NCBI RefSeq assembly: GCF_964340395.1
Contig: NC_135564.1
Coordinates: 16,780,957 to 16,838,456 of the forward strand
DNA from: Glandiceps talaboti
Taxonomy: Eukaryota > Hemichordata > Enteropneusta > Spengelidae
DNA length: 57,500 nt
Reading direction: 5' to 3'
The notes under the pieces were generated by a model. The model saw only the letters and a program-made list of their open reading frames with translations, did no database searches and had not been told where the DNA came from. Of the stretch, positions 23,418 through 36,280 are shown one piece after another; the stretch's first letter is position 1; each line of letters opens with the position of its first letter. The position numbers and the translations under genes were made by a program.

Positions 23418-26354
23418 TCAATTTAACTTTTTGAAAAGATATTACCACGGATAATACAATTCTGTTCATCTCCAAAATATTTCTTCATTCTGCTACAATC
23501 TACTTGTGACATAAGGTTGTCATTACTTGTTGTGTGCTTAGTACTGACAAAGGAACTTTTTGATAACTTATACTTTCCATTGCAGATGGGACGAAATATT
23601 GGGCAACAAAAGTTAATGACCATTCTCAGTAATTATACATTTCCAAAATCTTCACTTACTTCTTCCACTTCTTGATTGGCTGTCTGGTGTTCATCTGCCA
23701 TCTGTGTTCGTGTCATCTTCCGTGACCTTGAGTTCCATCCTGAAAGGAATGAATCAAACAATACAGTATAAACTTATTGATGGAATGAAATAACAGATAT
23801 TTACACTCTAATATTTACTCTTAAAGTTGTCACTACTCAATTTAACCTTTTTGAAAAGATATTACCACGGATAATACAATTCTGTTCATCTCCAAAATAT
23901 TTCTTCATTCTGCTACAATCTACTTGTGACATAAGGTTGTCATTACTTGTTGTGTGCTTAGTACTGACAAAAGAACTCTTAGATAACTTATACTTTCCAA
24001 TGCAGATGGGAAGGAATATTGGGCAACAAAATTTAATGACCATTCTCAGTAGTTATACAATTCCAAAATCTTCACTTACTTCTTCCACTTCTTAATTGGC
24101 TGTCTGGTGTTCATCTGCCATCTGTGTTCGTGTCATCTTCCGTGACCTTGAGTTCCATCCTGAAAGGAATGAATCAAACAATACAGTATAAACTTATTGA
24201 TGGAATGAAATAAGTTATTTAGATTCTAATATTTACTCATAAAGTTGCCACTACTCAATTTAACCTTTTTGAAAAGATATTACCACGGATAATACAATTC
24301 TGTTCATCTCCAAAATATTTCTTCATTCTGCTACAATCTACTTGTGACATAAGGTTGTCATTACTTGTTGTGTGCTTAGTACTGACAAAAGAACTCTTAG
24401 ATAACTTATACTTTCCATTGCAGATGGGAAGGAATATTGGGCAACAAAATTTAATGACCATTCTCAGTAGTTATACAATTCCAAAATCTTCACTTACTTC
24501 TTCCACTTCTTGATTGGCTGTCTGGTGTTCATCTGCCATCTGTGTTCGTGCCATCTTCCGTGACCTTGAGTTCCATCCTGAAAGGAATGAATCAAACAAT
24601 ACAGTATAAACTTATTGATGGAATGAAATAACAGTTATTTAGATTCTAATATTTACTCTTAAAGTTGCCACTACTCAATTTAACCTTTTTGAAAAGATAT
24701 TACCACGGATAATACAATTCTGTTCATCTCCAAAATATTTCTTCATTCTGCTACAATCTACTTGTGACATAAGGTTGTCATTACTTGTTGTGTGCTTAGT
24801 ACTGACAAAAGAACTCTTAGATAACTTATACTTTCCATTGCAGATGGGAAGGAATACTGGGCAACAAAATGTAATGACCATTCTCAGTAGTTATACAATT
24901 CCAAAATCTTCACTTACTTCTTCCACTTCTTGATTGGCTGTCTGGTGTTCATCTGCCATCTGTGTTCGTGTCATCTTCCGTGACCTTGAGTTCCATCCTG
25001 AAAGGAATGAATCAAACAATACAGTATAAACTTATTGATGGAATGAAATAACAGTTATTTAGATTCTAATATTTACTCTTAAAGTTGCCACTACTCAATT
25101 TAACCTTTAGAAAAGATATTACCACGGATAATACAATTCTGTTCATCTCCAAAATATTACTTCATTCTGCTACAATCTACTAGTGACATAAGGCTGTCAT
25201 TACTTGTTGTGTGCTTAGTACTGACAAAAGAACTTTTTGATAACTTATACTTTCCATTGCAGATGGGAAGAAATATTGGGCAATAAAAGTTAATGACCAT
25301 TCTCAGTAGTTATACAATTCCAATATCTTCACTTACTTCTTCCACTTCTTGATTGGCTGTCTGGTGTTCATCTGCCATCTGTGTTCGTGTCATCTTCCGT
25401 GACCTTGAGTTCCATCCTGAAAGGAATGAATCAAACAATACAGTATAAACTTATTGATGGAATGAAATAACAGTTATTTAGATTCTAATATTTACTCTTA
25501 AAGTTGCCACTACTCAATTTAACCTTTTTGAAAAGATATTACCACGGATAATACAATTCTGTTCATCTCCAAAATATTTCTTCATTCTGCTACAATCTAC
25601 TTGTGACATAAGGTTGTCATTACTTGTTGTGTGCTTAGTACTGACAAAAGAACTTTTTGATAACTTATACTTTCCATTGCAGATGGGAAGAAATATTGGG
25701 CAACAAAAGTTAATCACCATTCTCAGTAATTATACATTTCCAAAATCTTCACTTACTTCTTCCACTTCTTGATTGGCTGTCTGGTGTTCATCTGCCATCT
25801 GTGTTCGTGTCATCTTCCGTGACCTTGAGTTCCATCCTGAAAGGAATGAATCAAACAATACAGTATAAACTTATTGATGGAATGAAATAACAGTTATTTA
25901 GATTCTAATATTTACTCATAAAGTTGCCACTACTCAATTTAACCTTTTTGAAAAGATATTACCACGGATAATACAATTCTGTTCATCTCCAAACTATTTC
26001 TTCATTCTGCTACAATCTACTTGTGACATAAGGTTGTCATTACTTGTTGTGTGCTTAGTACTGACAAAAGAACTCTTAGATAACTTATACTTTCCATTGC
26101 AGATGGGAAGAAATATTGGGCAAGAAAAGTTAATGACCATTCTCAGTAATTATACATTTCAAAAATCTTCACTTACTTCTTCCACTTCTTGATTGGCTGT
26201 CTGGTGTTCATCTGCCATCTGTGTTCGTGTCATCTTCCGTGACCTTGAGTTCCATCCTGAAAGGAATGAATCAAACAATACAGTATAAACTTATTGATGG
26301 AATGAAAATAACAGTTATTTAGATTCTAATATTTACTTATAAAGTTGCCACTAC
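23418..26354. repeat. Region B HOR 5 (7 monomers, 2,937 bp)
   Basis: Order is R66, KI, KN, V, x2, NL, x. It is the only unit in the window with all seven subtypes, so it is the best candidate for the ancestral form. Its V monomer has 'aatactgggcaac' and x2 has 'gggcaataaaag'. Confidence 0.82.
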
Positions 26355-28872
26355 TCAATTTAACTTTTTGAAAAGATATTACCACGGATAATACAATTCT
26401 GTTCATCTCCAAAATATTTCTTCATTCTGCTACAATCTACTTGTGACATAAGGTTGTCATTACTTGTTGTGTGCTTAGTACTGACAAAGGAACTTTTTGA
26501 TAACTTATACTTTCCATTGCAGATGGGACGAAATATTGGGCAACAAAAGTTAATGACCATTCTCAGTAATTATACATTTCCAAAATCTTCACTTACTTCT
26601 TCCACTTCTTGATTGGCTGTCTGGTGTTCATCTGCCATCTGTGTTCGTGTCATCTTCCGTGACCTTGAGTTCCATCCTGAAAGGAATGAATCAAACAATA
26701 CAGTATAAACTTATTGATGGAATGAAATAACAGATATTTAGACTCTAATATTTACTCTTAAAGTTGTCACTACTCAATTTAACCTTTTTGAAAAGATATT
26801 ACCACGGATAATACAATTCTGTTCATCTCCAAAATATTTCTTCATTCTGCTACAATCTACTTGTGACATAAGGTTGTCATTACTTGTTGTGTGCTTAGTA
26901 CTGACAAAAGAACTCTTAGATAACTTATACTTTCCAATGCAGATGGGAAGGAATATTGGGCAACAAAATTTAATGACCATTCTCAGTAGTTATACAATTC
27001 CAAAATCTTCACTTACTTCTTCCACTTCTTAATTGGCTGTCTGGTGTTCATCTGCCATCTGTGTTCGTGTCATCTTCCGTGACCTTGAATTCCATCCTGA
27101 AAGGAATGAATCAAACAATACAGTATAAACTTATTGATGGAATGAAATAAGTTATTTAGATTCTAATATTTACTCATAAAGTTGCCACTACTCAATTTAA
27201 CCTTTTTGAAAAGATATTACCACGGATAATACAATTCTGTTCATCTCCAAAATATTTCTTCATTCTGCTACAATCTACTTGTGACATAAGGTTGTCATTA
27301 CTTGTTGTGTGCTTAGTACTGACAAAAGAACTCTTAGATAACTTATACTTTCCATTGCAGATGGGAAGGAATATTGGGCAACAAAATTTAATGACCATTC
27401 TCAGTAGTTATACAATTCCAAAATCTTCACTTACTTCTTCCACTTCTTGATTGGCTGTCTGGTGTTCATCTGCCATCTGTGTTCGTGCCATCTTCCGTGA
27501 CCTTGAGTTCCATCCTGAAAGGAATGAATCAAACAATACAGTATAAACTTATTGATGGAATGAAATAACAGTTATTTAGATTCTAATATTTACTCTTAAA
27601 GTTGCCACTACTCAATTTAACCTTTTTGAAAAGATATTACCACGGATAATACAATTCTGTTCATCTCCAAAATATTTCTTCATTCTGCTACAATCTACTT
27701 GTGACATAAGGTTGTCATTACTTGTTGTGTGCTTAGTACTGACAAAAGAACTTTTTGATAACTTATACTTTCCATTGCAGATGGGAAGAAATATTGGGCA
27801 ACAAAAGTTAATCACCATTCTCAGTAATTATACATTTCCAAAATCTTCACTTACTTCTTCCACTTCTTGATTGGCTGTCTGGTGTTCATCTGCCATCTGT
27901 GTTCGTGTCATCTTCCGTGACCTTGAGTTCCATCCTGAAAGGAATGAATCAAACAATACAGTATAAACTTATTGATGGAATGAAATAACAGTTATTTAGA
28001 TTCTAATATTTACTCATAAAGTTGCCACTACTCAATTTAACCTTTTTGAAAAGATATTACCACGGATAATACAATTCTGTTCATCTCCAAAATATTTCTT
28101 CATTCTGCTACAATCTACTTGTGACATAAGGTTGTCATTACTTGTTGTGTGCTTAGTACTGACAAAAGAACTTTTTGATAACTTATACTTTCCATTGCAG
28201 ATGGGAAGAAATATTGGGCAACAAAAGTTAATCACCATTCTCAGTAATTATACATTTCCAAAATCTTCACTTACTTCTTCCACTTCTTGATTGGCTGTCT
28301 GGTGTTCATCTGCCATCTGTGTTCGTGTCATCTTCCGTGACCTTGAGTTCCATCCTGAAAGGAATGAATCAAACAATACAGTATAAACTTATTGATGGAA
28401 TGAAATAACAGTTATTTAGATTCTAATATTTACTCATAAAGTTGCCACTACTCAATTTAACCTTTTTGAAAAGATATTACCACGGATAATACAATTCTGT
28501 TCATCTCCAAACTATTTCTTCATTCTGCTACAATCTACTTGTGACATAAGGTTGTCATTACTTGTTGTGTGCTTAGTACTGACAAAAGAACTCTTAGATA
28601 ACTTATACTTTCCATTGCAGATGGGAAGAAATATTGGGCAAGAAAAGTTAATGACCATTCTCAGTAATTATACATTTCAAAAATCTTCACTTACTTCTTC
28701 CACTTCTTGATTGGCTGTCTGGTGTTCATCTGCCATCTGTGTTCGTGTCATCTTCCGTGACCTTGAGTTCCATCCTGAAAGGAATGAATCAAACAATACA
28801 GTATAAACTTATTGATGGAATGAAAATAACAGTTATTTAGATTCTAATATTTACTTATAAAGTTGCCACTAC
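26355..28872. repeat. Region B HOR 6 (6 monomers, NL duplicated)
   Basis: Order is R66, KI, KN, NL, NL', x. The second NL, at 28,032, is preceded by 'actcataaag', which normally precedes x, so it is an x-start/NL-body chimera made by an out-of-register exchange. The KI monomer carries 'cttgaattcc' and 'gactct' as in HOR 2. Confidence 0.8.
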
Positions 28873-30970
28873 TCAATTTAACTTTTTGAAAAGATATTAC
28901 CACGGATAATACAATTCTGTTCATCTCCAAAATATTTCTTCATTCTGCTACAATCTACTTGTGACATAAGGTTGTCATTACTTGTTGTGTGCTTAGTACT
29001 GACAAAGGAACTTTTTGATAACTTATACTTTCCATTGCAGATGGGACGAAATATTGGGCAACAAAAGTTAATGACCATTCTCAGTAATTATACATTTCCA
29101 AAATCTTCACTTACTTCTTCCACTTCTTGATTGGCTGTCTGGTGTTCATCTGCCATCTGTGTTCGTGTCATCTTCCGTGACCTTGAGTTCCATCCTGAAA
29201 GGAATGAATCAAACAATACAGTATAAACTTATTGATGGAATGAAATAACAGATATTTACACTCTAATATTTACTCTTAAAGTTGTCACTACTCAATTTAA
29301 CCTTTTTGAAAAGATATTACCACGGATAATACAATTCTGTTCATCTCCAAAATATTTCTTCATTCTGCTACAATCTACTTGTGACATAAGGTTGTCATTA
29401 CTTGTTGTGTGCTTAGTACTGACAAAAGAACTCTTAGATAACTTATACTTTCCAATGCAGATGGGAAGGAATATTGGGCAACAAAATTTAATGACCATTC
29501 TCAGTAGTTATACAATTCCAAAATCTTCACTTACTTCTTCCACTTCTTAATTGGCTGTCTGGTGTTCATCTGCCATCTGTGTTCGTGTCATCTTCCGTGA
29601 CCTTGAGTTCCATCCTGAAAGGAATGAATCAAACAATACAGTATAAACTTATTGATGGAATGAAATAAGTTATTTAGATTCTAATATTTACTCATAAAGT
29701 TGCCACTACTCAATTTAACCTTTTTGAAAAGATATTACCACGGATAATACAATTCTGTTCATCTCCAAAATATTTCTTCATTCTGCTACAATCTACTTGT
29801 GACATAAGGTTGTCATTACTTGTTGTGTGCTTAGTACTGACAAAAGAACTCTTAGATAACTTATACTTTCCATTGCAGATGGGAAGGAATATTGGGCAAC
29901 AAAATTTAATGACCATTCTCAGTAGTTATACAATTCCAAAATCTTCACTTACTTCTTCCACTTCTTGATTGGCTGTCTGGTGTTCATCTGCCATCTGTGT
30001 TCGTGCCATCTTCCGTGACCTTGAGTTCCATCCTGAAAGGAATGAATCAAACAATACAGTATAAACTTATTGATGGAATGAAATAACAGTTATTTAGATT
30101 CTAATATTTACTCTTAAAGTTGCCACTACTCAATTTAACCTTTTTGAAAAGATATTACCACGGATAATACAATTCTGTTCATCTCCAAAATATTTCTTCA
30201 TTCTGCTACAATCTACTTGTGACATAAGGTTGTCATTACTTGTTGTGTGCTTAGTACTGACAAAAGAACTTTTTGATAACTTATACTTTCCATTGCAGAT
30301 GGGAAGAAATATTGGGCAACAAAAGTTAATCACCATTCTCAGTAATTATACATTTCCAAAATCTTCACTTACTTCTTCCACTTCTTGATTGGCTGTCTGG
30401 TGTTCATCTGCCATCTGTGTTCGTGTCATCTTCCGTGACCTTGAGTTCCATCCTGAAAGGAATGAATCAAACAATACAGTATAAACTTATTGATGGAATG
30501 AAATAACAGTTATTTAGATTCTAATATTTACTCATAAAGTTGCCACTACTCAATTTAACCTTTTTGAAAAGATATTACCACGGATAATACAATTCTGTTC
30601 ATCTCCAAACTATTTCTTCATTCTGCTACAATCTACTTGTGACATAAGGTTGTCATTACTTGTTGTGTGCTTAGTACTGACAAAAGAACTCTTAGATAAC
30701 TTATACTTTCCATTGCAGATGGGAAGAAATATTGGGCAAGAAAAGTTAATGACCATTCTCAGTAATTATACATTTCAAAAATCTTCACTTACTTCTTCCA
30801 CTTCTTGATTGGCTGTCTGGTGTTCATCTGCCATCTGTGTTCGTGTCATCTTCCGTGACCTTGAGTTCCATCCTGAAAGGAATGAATCAAACAATACAGT
30901 ATAAACTTATTGATGGAATGAAAATAACAGTTATTTAGATTCTAATATTTACTTATAAAGTTGCCACTAC
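28873..30970. repeat. Region B HOR 7 (5 monomers, 2,098 bp)
   Basis: Order is R66, KI, KN, NL, x, matching HOR 4 in length and in the 'cactct' marker. The copies are 7,553 bp apart. Confidence 0.82.
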
Positions 30971-31669
30971 TCAATTTAACTTTTTGAAAAGATATTACCA
31001 CGGATAATACAATTCTGTTCATCTCCAAAATATTTCTTCATTCTGCTACAATCTACTTGTGACATAAGGTTGTCATTACTTGTTGTGTGCTTAGTACTGA
31101 CAAAGGAACTTTTTGATAACTTATACTTTCCATTGCAGATGGGACGAAATATTGGGCAACAAAAGTTAATGACCATTCTCAGTAATTATACATTTCCAAA
31201 ATCTTCACTTACTTCTTCCACTTCTTGATTGGCTGTCTGGTGTTCATCTGCCATCTGTGTTCGTGTCATCTTCCGTGACCTTGAGTTCCATCCTGAAAGG
31301 AATGAATCAAACAATACAGTATAAACTTATTGATGGAATGAAATAACAGATATTTACACTCTAATATTTACTCTTAAAGTTGTCACTACTCAATTTAACC
31401 TTTTTGAAAAGATATTACCACGGATAATACAATTCTGTTCATCTCCAAAATATTTCTTCATTCTGCTACAATCTACTTGTGACATAAGGTTGTCATTACT
31501 TGTTGTGTGCTTAGTACTGACAAAAGAACTCTTAGATAACTTATACTTTCCATTGCAGATGGGAAGGAATATTGGGCAACAAAATTTAATGACCATTCTC
31601 AGTAGTTATACAATTCCAAAATCTTCACTTACTTCTTCCACTTCTTGATTGGCTGTCTGGTGTTCATCT
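30971..31669. repeat. Region B HOR 8, truncated
   Basis: Only R66 and a KI-start/KN-body monomer remain. The second lacks the KI marker 'ccaatgcag' and ends at monomer position 280, where a 148-bp deletion joins it to the next monomer. Confidence 0.82.
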
Positions 31670-31680
31670 ACCTTTTTGAA
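31662..31680. other. 148-bp deletion junction inside the satellite
   Basis: 'gttcatct' (monomer position 280) runs straight into 'acctttttg' (position 9 of the next monomer). Monomer starts on either side (31,390 and 32,082) are 692 bp apart instead of 840. The deletion removes most of one exon-like segment including its acceptor. It also opens a 91-codon plus-strand frame (31,645-31,920) that is only a by-product. I see no useful microhomology at the join. Confidence 0.9.
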
Positions 31681-33340
31681 AAGATATTACCACGGATAAT
31701 ACAATTCTGTTCATCTCCAAAATATTTCTTCATTCTGCTACAATCTACTTGTGACATAAGGTTGTCATTACTTGTTGTGTGCTTAGTACTGACAAAAGAA
31801 CTCTTAGATAACTTATACTTTCCATTGCAGATGGGAAGGAATATTGGGCAACAAAATTTAATGACCATTCTCAGTAGTTATACAATTCCAAAATCTTCAC
31901 TTACTTCTTCCACTTCTTGATTGGCTGTCTGGTGTTCATCTGCCATCTGTGTTCGTGCCATCTTCCGTGACCTTGAGTTCCATCCTGAAAGGAATGAATC
32001 AAACAATACAGTATAAACTTATTGATGGAATGAAATAACAGTTATTTAGATTCTAATATTTACTCTTAAAGTTGCCACTACTCAATTTAACCTTTTTGAA
32101 AAGATATTACCACGGATAATACAATTCTGTTCATCTCCAAAATATTTCTTCATTCTGCTACAATCTACTTGTGACATAAGGTTGTCATTACTTGTTGTGT
32201 GCTTAGTACTGACAAAAGAACTCTTAGATAACTTATACTTTCCATTGCAGATGGGAAGGAATATTGGGCAACAAAATGTAATGACCATTCTCAGTAGTTA
32301 TACAATTCCAATATCTTCACTTACTTCTTCCACTTCTTGATTGGCTGTCTGGTGTTCATCTGCCATCTGTGTTCGTGTCATCTTCCGTGACCTTGAGTTC
32401 CATCCTGAAAGGAATGAATCAAACAATACAGTATAAACTTATTGATGGAATGAAATAACAGTTATTTAGATTCTAATATTTACTCTTAAAGTTGCCACTA
32501 CTCAATTTAACCTTTTTGAAAAGATATTACCACGGATAATACAATTCTGTTCATCTCCAAAATATTTCTTCATTCTGCTACAATCTACTTGTGACATAAG
32601 GTTGTCATTACTTGTTGTGTGCTTAGTACTGACAAAAGAACTTTTTGATAACTTATACTTTCCATTGCAGATGGGACGAAATATTGGGCAACAAAAGTTA
32701 ATGACCATTCTCAGTAATTATACATTTCCAAAATCTTCACTTACTTCTTCCACTTCTGGATTGGCTGTCTGGTGTTCATCTGCCATCTGTGTTCGTGTCA
32801 TCTTCCGTGACCTTGAGTTCCATCCTGAAAGGAATGAATCAAACAATACAGTATAAACTTATTGATGGAATGAAAATAACAGTTATTTAGATTCTAATAT
32901 TTACTCTTAAAGTTGCCACTACTCAATTTAACCTTTTTGAAAAGATATTACCACGGTAATACAATTCTGTCATTTCCAAAATATTTCTTCATTCTGCTAC
33001 AATCTACTTGTGACATAAGGTTGTCATTACTTGTTGTGTGCTTAGTACTGACAAAAGAAATGTTTGATAACTTATACTTTCCATTGCAGATGGGACGAAA
33101 TATTGGGCAACAAAAGTTAATGACCATTCTCAGTAATTATACATTTCCAAAATCTTCACTTACTTCTTCCACTTCTTGATTGGCTGTCTGGTGCTCATCT
33201 GCCATCTGTGTTCGTGTCATCTTCCGTGACCTTGATTTCCATCCTGAAAGGAATGAATCAAACAATACAGCATAAACTTATTGATGGAATGAAATAACAG
33301 TTATTTAGATTCTAATATTTACTCTTAAAATTGCCACAAC
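31670..33340. repeat. Mosaic monomers after the deletion
   Basis: There are four monomers: a KN type ('gtgccatc'), a T-like type whose tail has 'ccaatatc' as in x2, an R type with 'acttctggattgg' (TGA lost on the plus strand) and an 'acggtaata' type with a further lost base in 'ctgtcatttcc'. They mix markers from regions A and B. Confidence 0.75.
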
Positions 33341-36280
33341 TCAATTTAACCTTTTTGAAAAGATATTACCACGGATAATACAATTCTGTTCATCTCCAAA
33401 ATATTTCTTCATTCTGCTACAATCTACTTGTGACATAAGGTTGTCATTACTTGTTGTGTGCTTAGTACTGACAAAAGAACTTTTTGATAACTTATACTTT
33501 CCATTGCAGATGGGAAGAAATATTGGGCAACAAAAGTTAATCACCATTCTCAGTAATTATACATTTCCAAAATCTTCACTTACTTCTTCCACTTCTTGAT
33601 TGGCTGTCTGGTGTTCATCTGCCATCTGTGTTCGTGTCATCTTCCGTGACCTTGAGTTCCATCCTGAAAGGAATGAATCAAACAATACAGTATAAACTTA
33701 TTGATGGAATGAAATAACAGTTATTTAGATTCTAATATTTACTCTTAAAGTTGCCACTTCTCAATTTAACCTTTTTGAAATGATATTACCACCGATAATA
33801 CAATTCTGTTCATCTCCAAAATATTTCTTCATTCTGCTACAATCTACTTGTGACATAAGGTTGTCATTACTTGTTGTGTGCTTAGTACTGACAAAAAAAC
33901 TTTTTGATAACTTATACTTTCCATTGCAGATGGGAAGAAATATTGGGCAACAAAAGTTAATGACCATTCTCAGTAATTATACATTTCCAAAATCTTCACT
34001 TACTTCTTCCACTTCTTGATTGGCTGTCTGGTGTTCATCTGCCATCTGTGTTCGTGTCATCTTCCGTGACCTTGAGTTCCATTCTGAAAGGAATGAATCA
34101 AACAATACAGTATAAACTTATTGATGGAATGAAATAACAGTTATGTAGATTCTAATATTTACTCTTAAAGTTGCCACTTCTCAATTTAACCTTTTTGAAA
34201 TGATATTACCACGGATAATACAATTCTGTTCATCTCCAAAATATTTCTTCATTCTGCTACAATCTACTTGTGACATAAGGTTGTCATTACTTGTTGTGTG
34301 CTTAGTACTGACAAAAGAACTTTTTGATAACTTATACTTTCCATTGCAGATGGGAAGAAATATTGGGCAACAAAAGTTAATGACCATTCTCAGTAATTAT
34401 ACATTTCCAAAATCTTCACTTACTTCTTCCACTTCTTGATTGGCTGTCTGGTGTTCATCTGCCATCTGTGTTCGTGTCATCTTCCGTGACCTTGAGTTCC
34501 ATTCTGAAAGGAATGAATCAAACAATACAGTATAAACTTATTGATGGAATGAAATAACAGTTATGTAGATTCTAATATTTACTCTTAAAGTTGCCACTTC
34601 TCAATTTAACCTTTTTGAAATGATATTACCACGGATAATACAATTCTGTTCATCTCCAAAATATTTCTTCATTCTGCTACAATCTACTTGTGACATAAGG
34701 TTGTCATTACTTGTTGTGTGCTTAGTACTGACAAAAGAACTTTTTGATAACTTATACTTTCCATTGCAGATGGGAAGAAATATTGGGCAACAAAAGTTAA
34801 TGACCATTCTCAGTAATTATACATTTCCAAAATCTTCACTTACTTCTTCCACTTCTTGATTGGCTGTCTGGTGTCCATCTGCCATCTGTGTTCGTGTCAT
34901 CTTCCGTGACCTTGAGTTCCATCCTGAAAGGAATGAATCAAACAATACAGTATAAACTTATTGATGGAATGAAAATAACAGTTATTTAGATTCTAATATT
35001 TACTCTTAAAGTTGCCACTACTCAATTTAACCTTTTTGAAAAGATATTACCACGGTAATACAATTCTGTTCATTTCCAAAATATTTCTTCATTCTGCTAC
35101 AATCTACTTGTGACATAAGGTTGTCATTACTTGTTGTGTGCTTAGTACTGACAAAAGAAATTTTTGATAGCTTATTCTTTCTATTGCAGATGGGACGAAA
35201 TATTGGGCAACAAAAGTTAATGACCATTCTCAGTAACTATACATTTCCAAAATCCTCACTTACTTCTTCCACTTCTTGATTGGCTGTCTGGTGCTCATCT
35301 GCCATCTGTGTTCGTGTCATCTTCCGTGACCTTGAGTTCCATCCTGAAAGGAATGAATCAAACAATACAGCATAAACTTATTGATGGAATGAAATAACAG
35401 TTATTTAGATTCTCATATTTACTCGTAAAGTTGCCACTACTCAATTTAACCTTTTTGAAAAGATATTACCACGGATAATACAATTCTGTTCATCTCCAAA
35501 ATATTTCTTCATTCTGCTACAATCTACTTGTGACATAAGGTTGTCATTACTTGTTGTGTGCTTAGTACTGACAAAAGAACTTTTTAATGACTTAAACTTT
35601 CCATTGCAGATGGGAAGAAATATTGGGCAACAAAAGTTAATGACCATTCTCAGTAATTATACATTTCAAAAATCTTCACTTACTTCTTCCACTTCTTGAT
35701 TGGCTGTCTGGTGTTCATCTGCCATCTGTGTTCGTGTCATCTTCCGTGACCTTGAGTTCCATCCTGAAAGGAATGAATCAAACAATACAGTATAAACTTA
35801 TTGATGGAATGAAATAACAGTTATTTAGATTCTAATATTTACTCTTAAAGTTGCCACTTCTCAATTTAACCTTTTTGAAATGATATTACCACCGATAATA
35901 CAATTCTGTTCATTTCCAAAATATTTCTTCATTCTGCTACAATCTACTTGTGACATGAGGTTGTCATTACTTGTTGTGTGCTTAGTACTGACAAAAGAAC
36001 TTTTTGATAACTTATACTTTCCATTGCAGATTGGAAGAAATATTGGGCAACAAAAGTTAATAACCATTCTCAGTAATTATACATTTCCAAAATCTTCACT
36101 TACTTCTTCCACTTCTTGATTAGCTGTCTGGTGTTCATCTGCCATCTGTGTTCGTGTCATCTTCCGTGATCTTGAGTTCCATCCTGAAAGGAATGAATCA
36201 AACAATACAGTATAAACTTATTGATGGAATGAAATAACAGATATTTAGACTCTAATATTTACTCTTAAAGTTGCCACTAC
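33341..36280. repeat. Region C block 1 with local monomer amplification
   Basis: Monomers start at 33,341, 33,761, 34,181, 34,601, 35,022, 35,441 and 35,861. Those at 34,181 and 34,601 are consecutive near-copies, both preceded by 'attctgaaagg' and 'ttatgtagat', so a single monomer was recently duplicated. The 35,022 and 35,441 monomers carry rare markers ('gatagctt', 'ctattgcag', 'aatgacttaaac', 'tctcatatttactcg') that recur 3,780 bp later. Confidence 0.78.

Noticed and set aside
31645-31920. 91-codon plus-strand ORF
   Set aside because: It is created by the 148-bp deletion joining two monomers and has no counterpart elsewhere. It reads antisense to the recurrent minus-strand frame.
32602-32856. 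84-codon plus-strand ORF, also seen at several places in 46-56 kb
   Set aside because: It results from a single base change that removes the usual TGA ('ttctggatt' or 'ttctcgatt'). The same frame is closed in most monomers.
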